Source: Diacronema lutheri
Taxonomy: Eukaryota > Haptophyta > Pavlovophyceae > Pavlovales > Pavlovaceae
Assembly (NCBI GenBank): GCA_019448385.1
Contig: JAGTXO010000039.1
Span: forward strand, 124,001-188,000
DNA length: 64,000 nt
Direction: 5' to 3'
Shown one piece after another: positions 50,912 to 60,802 of this stretch. The notes under the pieces were generated by a model. That model was given only the letters and a program-made list of their open reading frames with translations, had not been told where the DNA came from and ran no database searches. The stretch's first letter is position 1. Each line of letters opens with the position of its first letter. Both the position numbers and the translations under genes were made by a program.

Positions 50912-53900
50912 ATGGGGGAGCGTGTCGATCAGGCGGCGGTACCCACGCAGAAGGCGTGGACGTTCTCGCGCGCGCCGCGCACCTCGCCGAGTGGCACCTT
51001 TGCCTTCCAGCAGATGCTGATGCGTGACAAGCGGCGCGGCGGGAAGGCGTACCTCGCACCGGGCGAGGCGCGCGCGACCGGCGCGGCCAGCGCGGGCACG
51101 CGACGGACGCACGCGGACAGCGCGCTCGAGCCAGCGGCGCGGCGGCTCGAGGGGTTGCACAGGCCAGTCACGTCGGCACCGCCGTCGACGGCGCGCGTCC
51201 TCCTCGAGATGCAGCGCGACCAACTCAAGATGGCGAGCGCGCTCGCCGGCGGCCTGCGGTCCCTGCAAGAGCAGCTCGAGCAAGCGCGCGCCGAGAATGA
51301 GGAGCTACGCGTCCTCACGACGCAGCACGCGCCGCTCGGCGCGCGTGGAGGTGGTGGCTTTGAGCTCGTCACCGCCACATCACCCTCGCCGCCGCCACTG
51401 CCGCCGCACCTCGCGCCGGCATTGCAGCAGACCGCGCGCAGACGCCTCGTCCTTTCAAATCTGAGCTGCTCACATTTGAGGAACCGTGACTCGGCGGCGG
51501 GCGTGGCGTTCGGCGCGGGCGGCGGCGGCGCGGGCGCGCGCGCGCAGGTGCCGGGCGGTGCGCGCGCCGTTGACCGCGCACACGCGCCCTTCGTCGTGCT
51601 GCGCGCCGGTAGCAAGGTGGCGCGCACTCGCCGGCAGGGCGGAACGCTCAACCCGACATGGCTTGGTGAGTGCCTTTCAATTGAAATGGAGGACGGCGTG
51701 CGCACCGCGCGGCTCGAGGTGTGGGATTGGACGCCGGCCGGCGCGCTCGCGCTCGGCCGGCTCGACGGTTGGCGCTTCGAAACGACCGTTTCGCCCAATA
51801 GGACGCACGCGTCCGATGGCGACCGCGCGCCGCGCGCCGCGGCGGCCGCCGGCGCGCGCGCGTGCGCGCGAGGCGGCGGGTCGGAAGCGGGCGCCGCCGG
51901 CGGAGGCGGCGGTGGCGCGCTCGCGCAGGGCGCGGGCACGTTCAAGCTCACCGGCGCGCTGCAAGAGGTCCTGCCGGGCGTATCGACGATCGCGTTCCAG
52001 TGGAAGGTGGTGCGCGAGGCGAGTTCGCAGGCGGCGAGCGCTGTGGGCCAAGCGGCGTCGTGGGCGGGAGGCGGCGACGGTGCGCGGCTCGCGGCGCACC
52101 AAACGCCGCCGGCGGCGGCGACCGCGGCGGAACGCGCGCAGCACGCGGCACCGGCGACTTTGGATACGCCGCAGCCTCAGCAGCGCCGCGCAGCACTGCA
52201 CGCGGAAGCGCAACGCCTGGCCCAGCCGCAGGTCCTGACCCAGCCGCAGCTGGCGGCCGCGCGGTCGCCGGCCGCCCTACCGGCAGAGAGGCTCGACCGG
52301 CATAGCCTCGCGCTCGCAGACAGCATGGCGGCCGAGCACGTGGCGGCCGCGCACGCCTTCGCCGCGCAGCAGCGCGCGCAGGGCGCTTGTCGCTCGGGGC
52401 TGCCATTGTGCACGCCGAAACTCGTCGGCTCAGCGGTTGGCGCGCTGCTGCCGTTCGGCGCGAGCGCGGCGGAGGTGGGCGACGCGCCGGGGCATGGCGG
52501 GGCGAGCGACGCGTGGCCGAGCGGCGGGCGCTGGGCGGAGGCGGAGGCGGGCGCGCCGCCGCCGGCGCAGCTGCCGCCGCCGCCACCACCGTCGGACGCG
52601 CCGTGCTTGGGCTCGGCGACGGCGACGCACGGCATTAGCGCCGTAACGCCCGCTGCGGGCGCTGCGTTCACCTCGCCCGCCATCATCACCGGCGCCGCCA
52701 CGCACGCCGCGACCGACACGCCGAGCGCCGTGCACTGCGCCGCGGAGGCCGCCGCAATGCGCGCGTGCGCCGTGCAAGCCGGTACGGTCGTCGTGCACCA
52801 CGTCCATCATTGGGCGGACATGGATAATGCGAGAGGGGTCGTAAGAAGCGCGCGCGCGTTCGGAGACGACGCGAGCTGCGCCGCTGACGACGCCGGCGGC
52901 AGTGGCGCGGTGCGCGCCGGGCGTAACGACGACACGCTCGAGCGAGTCGTCACGGTCGAGTCCGTGCACGCACACTCGCTGTACGACGCGGGCGTCGAGC
53001 GCGGCGCGCGACCGCCGAACCGCGGGCGCGCGCCGGCGCTCGAATATTATTTGGCTGTGCAGACCGCGGACGGGCTGCGCTCAGCCGTGTCCGAGCCGCG
53101 CCCCGTAGGCGTCGGAGCCGGCGGCGAGCCGCGCGCGCCGCTGTGGGACACGCCGCTCGAGCTGCGGCTGCGCGCGGCCGACGCCTATTTTGAACTGCAG
53201 GTGCGCACAGCTTTCGGCCCCTCCCCCCCTCCCCCCCCCCCCCCCCCCCCCCCCCCCTCCCTCAGTGCTCGCGCATTACCCGCCCCCGGCCGCCGCCGAA
53301 TCTCGCCCGCGTTTCCCGCCATTCCCGCAGCCACCCGGACTTAGGCCCCGGACCCAAGCCCCAGGCCGCCCCCGAGCCGCGCCTTGTCCAGCCTTTTCTC
53401 GCCTGCCCCTCAGCACCCCGCCCCAGGCCCCGCGCCCACGGACAGCACCAGCCTGCGCCCTCACCTCACCGCCCGCGCCGCGTCACCGCCCGACCGCCCG
53501 CAGCTCTGGGAGCGGCGCGCGCGCGCGCCCGGCGCCGGCCCAAAGTCGGCGGCCTGCGGCGCGGGCGGCGACGTGGCGGGCGGCGCCGAGCGCGCGGCGT
53601 GCGTTGGAACGGTGCGCGTACCCGTTGGCGTTTCGTCAGGCGGCGGCGATTTTGAATTGCGGCCGCCATTGCCGCATATGCTGCCGCCGCGGCCGCCGCC
53701 GTCGGCGGCGTCGAGCGCGCGCGCGGCCGAGGCCGCGGCCGCGGCGGCGCCACCGCCCGCGGCGGTGACGGTGCACTGGACGCTCCAATCGCGTCCCGCA
53801 CGGCCGGCGCGCGCGCCGGCCGATGCGGGCGCTGCGCGCGTGCGCGCAGCCGCGCTCGGCGGTGGCGAACTTGCGCATGCGGGTGGCGCTCCGCCATTGC

Positions 53901-55981
53901 TCCAGGCGCCATTGCTCCAGCCGCCATTGCTCCAGCCGCCATTGCTCCAGGCGCCATCGCTCCGGGCGCCATTGCTCCAGGCGCGCGGCGCCGAGGCGCG
54001 TGGCGCAGCGGTCGACGCGCGCGGCGCGCGCGTGGGGCGCGGCCTCGCGGCGGAGCCGGGCGCTGGGTCGGACGGCGAGGGGGGCGGAGATGTTGAGGAT
54101 CACACACCGCCGCCGCCGCCATCGTTGCTACCGCCTCCGGCGGTTGACGTTGGCAACGGCCGCGGCGCCGACGCGGCGACGACGCCGGGCGCGTCGTACG
54201 GCCGCGCGTCCGCGTCGCGCGGCGGCAGCGCGCGCCACGAGCACGCGGCGCTCGCGGGCAAGGCCCTCGACGCGCTCCTCGCCCACGCGCATGCCCTCGT
54301 CGGCGACGACACGCCGGCGCTCGCCGTGTCGCTCGCGGCCCTCTCGGCGTCGGTGGACTCGGCGCGAGGAGCCAGCGGCGCGCACGCGCGCGCACGCTCG
54401 CCGCTCGGCTCCACGGCGGGCGCGGCCGACGTGGGCGGAATTGGTAGCGCGCGGCACGTGGCGCGCGCGCGCGCAGACCGGCGCGCGCGCGCGTGCGCGG
54501 CGGAGTCGGAGGCCGCGTCGGGGATTCGCGCCGACGAGGACGACGACGACGACGACGCTACGGCGGAGCTTGTGGCGCTGCGCGCGCAGAATCGGCAGCT
54601 TCGCGCGCGGCTCGCCGTTGCCGACGGCGCGCGCGCGAACGCCAATGGCGATTACGACGGCGGTTACGACGGCGGTTACGGTGGCGGTTACGATGGCGGT
54701 TACGATGGCGGAGGCGGCGCGTGGCGCGCGGACGCGCGCATGGACGCGGAGGCTGCGCTCGCCCGCCGCTTGGCCGCGTCGTCGCCAGGGCGCGCCGACG
54801 GTGGTGACGGAGACGGTGACGACGGCGGTCACGACGGCGGTCACGACGGCACTTTGGGGCGCACGCTCGCCTTCGACCGCAGCCGTGGCGGCGACGACGC
54901 GCTCGCCGGCGACTTCGGTGCGTTGGACCTCAGTGAGCGCACGCGCGGCGCGCGCGGCGCGCCGGACAGTCCGGCGAGCGCGCTGGGCCAAACCGCTGAC
55001 TCGAGCGCGGTGTGGGGACCACGTCCGCCATTACTTGGCGACGGGGACATTACCGCTGGGGCCGGCCGGTGGGCGCGCGCGGGCGCCGTCGACGGCGACG
55101 ACGCGCGCGTCGCGCTGCACGCCGACCGAGACGCAGATGCGCGCGACCAGCAGCGCCGGCCGCCGCACGCCGCGACAAGTGACGGCGGTGACGACGGTGA
55201 CGAGAACGGTAACGAGTACGAGCGTTACTCGCCGCCGCCGCCGCCGCCGCCTGCGTCTCCGCCGCCGCATGCGCCGTCGCCGTCGCCGAGCGACGGGCCT
55301 CCGCCGCCCCCGCCGCTCGCAACGTTGGCCCGCCGCGCGTCAAGTTTGGGCGGCAATTCCCCTCCGCCCCCGCCAGCACAGGCGGCGACACCCCCGCCGC
55401 CCCCGCCGCCGCTGGGCTCGCGCTCGAGCCCGCCGACGCCGCCCGACGCCAGAGCCGATGCCGAAGACGTGCCACCATCGCCCCCTTCGGACCCACCATC
55501 GCCGCCATCGCCGCCGCCTCCGCCTCCCGCCGCGCACGAGCGCGCGCCGAAGCACCTCACGGCCGAGGCAGCGCTCGACGCTCACGGTGTAACCGACGCT
55601 CACGGTGTAACCGACGCTTACGGTGTAACCGACGCTCACGGTGTAATCGACGCTCACGGTGCAACCGACGCTTACGGTGTAACCGACGCTTACGACCCCG
55701 CAGGCTCGGATGGCGACGAAACCGCTCCACCGCCGCCGCCCTCCTCCGCGGGCGCCATGCCGGGCCGGCTCATGCACGCTCCGGCCAGCGCTGGCCTTGG
55801 GATTTGCGCCTCGACGTCGCTGGACGACACGCCGCCGCCGCCGCCGCCGGCGCCGGCGGCGGCAGGCGGCGCGGTTCACCTCTTTGCGGGGACGGGAGGT
55901 AGCGCGATGTCGCACAGTTTGCCTATGGAGCCCCGCGCTCTCCGGCAGTCCAGCGAGCGCGCACAGGAAGTCATCATCTGA
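50912..55981 (+). CDS. C2-domain-like protein with long low-complexity tail
   Basis: Two exons, 50912..53200 and 53504..55981, about 1588 aa, phase 0. After an N-terminal coiled coil (SLQEQLEQARAENEELRVL), a C2-like fold is seen: RRLVLSNLSCSHLRN, then PFVVLRAGSKVARTRRQGG, TLNPTWLGECLSIEM and TARLEVWDW. A second C2-like fold is split by the intron: LAVQTADGLRSAV and LWDTPLELRLRAADAYFELQ before it, LWERR and VGTVRVPVGV after it. The acidic calcium ligands are not obvious, so these may be calcium-independent. The tail has Pro, Gly and Asp runs and tandem peptides. The overall plan, coiled coil plus C2 repeats, resembles ciliary or membrane scaffolds, but this is only a suggestion. It is convergent with the PFK-2/FBPase-2 gene (60 bp). 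Confidence 0.7.
53222..53258 (+). repeat. Poly-C tract in the C2-protein intron
   Basis: A run of C broken by single T residues follows about 20 bp after the donor GTGCGC at 53201, in an intron of 303 nt that is otherwise Pro-codon-like CCCGCC sequence. Confidence 0.85.
53895..53988 (+). repeat. 15-bp coding repeat in the C2-protein gene
   Basis: GCGCCATTGCTCCAG and GCC variants repeat six times and encode (A/P)PLLQ pentapeptides. Periodicity is a whole number of codons. Confidence 0.85.
55573..55692 (+). repeat. 18-bp coding repeat in the C2-protein gene
   Basis: About seven units of GACGCTCACGGTGTAACC with C/T variants encode DAHGVT or DAYGVT hexapeptides close to the C-terminus. Confidence 0.88.
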
Positions 55982-56041
55982 TGTACGTGCGGTCCGCATG
56001 TTGCGTTTTTCCGTTCTGCAACATGAGGCTCACATTTGTGG

Positions 56042-56404
56042 CTACGTCGACTGCTCGTCCTTGGGCACGTCAGGGCCGAGATAGACCTGCTGCTCGACGC
56101 ACTGCGTCCACCCGTTGTACGTGAGCTTGATGACCGTGTGCAGCGGGATCGACAGGCGCGGCGCGTCCATCCGGTCGATACCCATGAGGTATGCGTAGAG
56201 CATGCGGAGCACCGCCTGGTGCGAGACGATGAGCGTGGGCTCGTGGTAGCTCTCGAGCTCGTGGATGAGCGGGTCGAGGCGCGAGATGATGTCGAAGTAC
56301 GACTCGCCGCCTTCACAAAAGGGAATTGAAAAAGGGCGGAGAGTGGTGAAGAGCGCCGCAGCAGCCGCAGGGGTGCAGGCCGGGGGGTGGGGTGGGGTGG
56401 GGTG

Positions 56405-56436
<32 letters not shown>

Positions 56437-59400
56437 GCCGCAAGAGAGGCAGGCCTGAAGGGAGGCAGGCCGGAAGGGGGCAGGCCGCAAGGGGGGGGGG
56501 GGGGGGGGGGGGGGCACATGCGGCAGCAGCACGCACGGGGGTATCGGTAGCCGATCTTGTCCACCTTGCGCAGGAAGGCCTCATCCTTGTGCCTCGAAGC
56601 GACCTCCTCGTAAGTGAGCCCCTCGTACTCACCTATGCGAAAAGGCGCGCGGGAGGGAGGGGGGGCCGGGGGGGCGGGAAGGGGACGTTCAGGCGGACGT
56701 GACACGTGCGACGGGGGGCGGGGGGGCGGGGGGGAGGGGGGGGACGTTCAGGCGGACGCGAGACGTGCGACGGGGGGCGGGGGGGCGGGGGGGGGGACGT
56801 TCAGGCGGACGCGAGACGTGCGACGGGGGGCGGGGGGGCGGGGGGGGAGGGGGGGGACGTTCAGGCGGACGCGAGACGTGCGACGGGGGGCGGGGGGGCG
56901 GGGGGGGGGGGGGGGGACGTTCAGGCGGACGCGAGACGTGCGACGGGGGGCGGGGGGGCGGGGGGGGGGGGGGGGGGGACGTTCAGGCGGACGCGAGACG
57001 TGCGACGGGGGGCGGGGGCGGGGGGGGGGGGGGGGGGACGTTCAGGCGGACGCGAGACGTGCGACGGGGGGCGGGGGTGCGGGGGGGGGGGACGTTCAGG
57101 CGGACGCGAGACGTGCGACGGGGGGCGGGGGGGCGGGGGGGGAGGGGGGGGACGTTCAGGCGGACGCGAGACGTGCGACGGGGGGCGGGGGGGCGGGGGG
57201 GGGGGGGACGTTCAGGCGGACGCGAGACGTGCGACGGGGGGCGGGGGGGCGGGGGGGGGGGACGTTCAGGCGGACGCGAGACGTGCGACGGGGGGCGGGG
57301 GTGGGGGGGGGGGGGGACGTTCAGGCGGACGCGAGACGTGCGACGGGGGGCGGGGGGGCGGGGGGGGGGGGGGGGGGGACGTTCAGGCGGACGCGAGACG
57401 TGCGACGGGGGGCGGGGGCGGGGGGGGGGGGGGGGGACGTTCAGGCGGACGCGAGACGTGCGACGGGGGGCGGGGGTGCGGGGGGGGGGGACGTTCAGGC
57501 GGACGCGAGACGTGCGACGGGGGGCGGGGGGGCGGGGGGGGGGACGTTCAGGCGGACGCGAGACGTGCGACGGGGGGCGGGGGTGGGGGGGTGGGGGGGG
57601 GGGTCGCCGGGAAGGCTGGGCTGGGGGGCAGGCGAGCGGGTGGGGCGAGGTGCTTCGCAGAATGGCAGGGCGGGGCGAGGCGCGCGGGCGCATATTACCC
57701 GCGAAGATCTCGTCGAGGTTGCGGTAGACGCGGTGCGACATCTGCACCCACTTCTGCGCATTCGATGAATGTTGTATGTGTGCAGGGGGGGGAGGGGGGA
57801 ATAGAGCCGGGGTTCATGGTTGTGTGTGTGTGTTGGGGGGGGGGGGGGGGGGTGGGGGAGTTGGGCGAGAAAATAGAGCCGGGGTTAATGGTTGTGTGTG
57901 TGTGTGTTGGGGGGGGGGGGGGGGGGAGTTGGGCGAGAAAATAGAGCCGGGGTTAATGGTTGTGTGTGTGTGTGTTGGGGGGGGGGGGGGGGGGGAGTTG
58001 GGCGAGGAAAAAGAGCCGGGGGCGCACGGAGCGCGGCTGCGCGGCGCGCGACTGCGCAGCTTGGTATTTGCAATAAAGGAAGGGAAGTGGAAGGGAAAAA
58101 AGGGAGAAGAGAAACGAGAGTTGCTGTGCGTCGGCGCGACGCACGGCTCTCGCGTGGCGCAGGGCATGCAGGGCGCGTGCGGCGCGCTCACGTCGCCGTC
58201 CGGCAGCGTGACCTCGGGGTGCTCGATGAACTGCGCGGTCTCGTTGGTCCGGCGCATGCTCGACGTCCACAGCCGCGCCTTGTTCGCGTTGGAGCCGTCC
58301 TCGCGGCAGATCGTCTCGCGCGCGAACGTGGCGAGCCGGCGCGCGTAATCAAGGCCGTATTCGGTGACGCCCGAGTTGCCGCCGATTTTACCCAGCTGGT
58401 TATATTGCGACTGGCCGTGTCTCGTCAAGTAGATCGTGTGCGTCTCCGTGTGGATCCTGCGGGAGGGCGTCGGTTGGCGGGTGGCGCGTCGGTTGGCGAA
58501 TGGCGCGTCGGTTGGCGGGTGGCGGGTCGGTTGGCGGGTGGCGCGGAGGCGCCGTGCGTTGCGGAGGTCGGCGACGGCGACGGTATCGGTGGCGTCGGCA
58601 GCGGCGCGGCGCGCGGGGAGCGAAGCGCGCGGCGCGGTGTGTGGAGGCGCGCGGCCCCCGGTGTGTGCGCGCGCGCGCCGCTCCGCGTGGCAGGCGAAGG
58701 CGGCGCGAGACCGCCGCCGCGCGCACGTTGAGAGGAACTGCGCGATACGCATGCGCAGGAAGCCATGCATGCGGTTGGTTACGACCTTTTGGCCGTAATT
58801 GATGAAGATGACGTAACTGTCGTAACCGCCGTCACGGGCATCGGGCGAACGCGAACGGCAGGTGAGCGCGAGGTGGGCGCGGCGCGGCGCGGGGTGGCAC
58901 GAGGCGCGGCGAACGCTCGGAACGCGCGCTCGCAAGGTGGGCGCGGCGCGGCGCGGGGTGGCACGAGGCGCGGCGAACGCTCGGAACGCGCGCTGCGCGC
59001 GCGCCGCGCCCCGGATCGCAGCGCGTGGAAACGTCCGGACGCCATCGTTATTTTTGAAACACGGCGCGAATGAAAAAAAAATAATGGCGGCGGCTAATGC
59101 GCACCTCATGTCCTCCTCGCTGCCGTCCTGCTGCAGCGTCACGTAGCTGCGCGCGCCGCGACGCCGCGTCCGGAGCGTGGCGCGCGGCGGATAAGCGGCG
59201 CGAGATTTGTTTTTTGTTTTTTGGGGGGGTGGGTGCGGAGGGGAGGGGGGTGGGGAAGGGAGGGGGGAAGGAAGGGGGGTAGGGCGGGGGGGAGGGGGGG
59301 GAGGGCGCACCGCACGGCGAGCGCAACAGGAGGAAGGGGAGGGGAGGGGAGAGGGCATGCGGAGGCACAGCACGGGCTGACGCACAGCGAGGGCGGTGCA

Positions 59401-60687
59401 CGGGCCTGAAAGCATGCAGGGCGGGGGCGCAGGCGTGCACACAGCGCGCACAGCCCGCGCGTGGCGTGCGTATGACAAACGCGGCGTGACGCATGACGCG
59501 GCGTGACGCGTGATGCGTGACGCGTGACGTAGCGTGCGCTCGCGCCGCGCCGCACAGCTTTGCAAACTCCTTAATGCTCGCCTCGGTCCTGCGAAAGTCC
59601 TCTTCGCATGTGGGCAGCCCCATGGCATGCCGCTTGATTGCAACGTTGTTACGCATCAGCGTGACGTCCGTCACTTTGACCTCGACGAAGACGAGCTTCA
59701 CCGACCGGCTCATTGCACGCACCTGTGGGCGGAGGCGGAGGCGGAGGCGGAGGCGGAGGTGGAGGCGGAGGCGGAGGCGGAGGCGGAGGCGGAGGCGGAG
59801 GCGGAGGCGGAGGCGGAGGCGGCAGAGGCGGAGGCGGAGGCGGAGGCGGAGGCGGAGGCGGAGGCGGAGGCGGAGGCGGCAGAGGCGGAGGCGGAGGCGC
59901 GCATGATCAGAGCGGCGTCAGGCCCAGGCCCGCCAACGTGCGCGCATCGCCCTGACGGTCGCGCGGAAATTTTGTGTCGTGCGGTCGCTGCAACCCGGCC
60001 GTGCGGTGATGCGGCGGCGCGGCTGGCGCGGCTAGAGCGGCGGGCGCGTGGCGATGCGCGGGCGCGGCGGGCGCGGCGGGCGCGCGGCGACGTGGCGGCG
60101 CGCGCCTGATCGAGGATCCAACGGCGCCGCTCTTTCGACGAGCCCGACCACTTTTGCTCAAAGGCGCGGTAGGTGTCGGAGCCGTAGACGATGGCACAGC
60201 GGCCCGAATCGACCGCCTTCTGGCCCTTGTACGTGGGCGCCGACTCGCCGTCGCCGAGCAACGGCGAGCCGAGAGGCACGTTCGACGCGCCCCCGTTGCG
60301 GAGCATCCACTCGGAGATGCGCGCGGAGAGCGCGGCGCTCGACTCGTCGACGGAAGGATAGTCGAGGTTCTCGCAGATGTCAAAGAGCGCGCAGTCCGCG
60401 CCGTGGAAGAAGCGCAGGTACTGCCGCATCCGCTTGGCGAGGAACGGCTTGCCGACCTCCGGCAGGCCGATCAGCACGACGACGTGCATGTCGCCGAGCG
60501 CGGAGAGCGCGGCGATGGGCGGGGGCAGCTCGGTCGGGAGCGGGTTGTAAGATGACTTGTTAAGCAGATGCGCCTGCGAGTGCACGTATGTCTGCACCTC
60601 CTCCTCATGCGCGCGCGCCGCCGCGGCGCTGTCCATGGCCCCGAGACGATTGCGCGCGGGCTCGAAAAATTGTCCTTGGCCGCTCAT
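56042..60687 (-). CDS. 6-phosphofructo-2-kinase / fructose-2,6-bisphosphatase with degenerate kinase
   Basis: Controls fructose-2,6-bisphosphate. Eight exons with fully consistent phases: 60687..60106, 59722..59556, 59146..59105 (42 nt), 58816..58727, 58456..58192, 57753..57699, 56632..56537 and 56310..56042; 521 aa. The N-terminal kinase half has a P-loop GLPEVGKP (74-81), where families have GLPARGKT. The VFDATNTT block is replaced by IVYGSDTYR, so kinase activity is doubtful. The phosphatase half is intact: LTRHGQSQYNQLGKIGG (catalytic His), RLWTSSMRRTNETA, EYEGLTYEEV (acid Glu), YRYPRGESYFDI, SHQAVLRMLYAYLMG (second His), PLHTVIKLTY. Intron 1 is GC-AG. Nearly every intron holds its own repeat array. 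It is convergent with the C2 gene. Confidence 0.92.
56402..56514. repeat. G-runs and GGCAGGCCGCAAG units in PFK-2/FBPase-2 intron 7
   Basis: Two G runs of about 30 and 22 flank three to four degenerate copies of AGGCAGGCCGCAAG-like sequence in intron 56536..56311. The transcript is C-rich. Confidence 0.85.
56684..57600. repeat. 16-copy G-rich minisatellite in PFK-2/FBPase-2 intron 6
   Basis: Sixteen copies of a unit of about 52-63 bp: constant part GACGTTCAGGCGGACGCGAG then ACGTGCGACGGGGGGCGGGG, followed by a G/C tract of variable length. The first copy has a variant (GACGTGACACGTGCG). The array fills most of intron 57698..56633. The G-rich strand is the template strand, so the transcript is C-rich. 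Confidence 0.95.
57783..58012. repeat. Tandem repeat with GT and G runs in PFK-2/FBPase-2 intron 5
   Basis: Four units of about 65 bp: GAGCCGGGGTTAATGGTTGT, a (GT)n stretch, TTGGGG with a long G run, then GAGTTGGGCGAGAAAATA. The array lies in intron 58191..57754. Confidence 0.9.
58468..58550. repeat. Imperfect repeat in PFK-2/FBPase-2 intron 4
   Basis: Units of about 12-24 bp built on GTCGGTTGGCGGGTGGCGC, with GAATGGC variants, are present about four times in intron 58726..58457. Confidence 0.8.
58871..58998. repeat. 64-bp tandem duplication in PFK-2/FBPase-2 intron 3
   Basis: Two copies of a 64-bp unit starting AGGTGGGCGCGGCGCGGCG and ending GAACGCTCGGAACGCGCGCT lie in intron 59104..58817. 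Confidence 0.88.
59727..59900. repeat. (GGAGGC)n hexanucleotide array in PFK-2/FBPase-2 intron 1
   Basis: About 29 hexamer units with two GGCAGA interruptions and one GGAGGT variant. The array abuts the acceptor of exon 2 at 59723, so the transcript has GCCTCC repeats leading directly to the splice site as its pyrimidine tract. Confidence 0.93.
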
Positions 60688-60802
60688 CAACAGGGAACCA
60701 GTCGGGGATGACGAAGTTTGCAGTCCCAGCCAGTCAGTGTCTGCCAGTCTGTCGGACGTTCAGTCACAGGCTCACGGCGCCACCCGTCAGCGCGCGCAAC
60801 GC

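Noticed and set aside
52550-52620. Poly-Pro and poly-Ala runs in several proteins as separate features
   Set aside because: They follow from the GC-rich codon supply and are too common here to be informative one by one.
56684-57600. Regular repeats with variable spacers, CRISPR-like at first sight
   Set aside because: The spacers are only G/C tracts differing in length, not unique sequences; the host is eukaryotic; and the array lies within a phase-checked intron.
59713-59955. Poly-Gly/Glu-Ala open frames on the plus strand over the GGAGGC array
   Set aside because: Low-complexity translation of an intronic hexamer repeat; the minus strand carries the spliced PFK-2/FBPase-2 gene.
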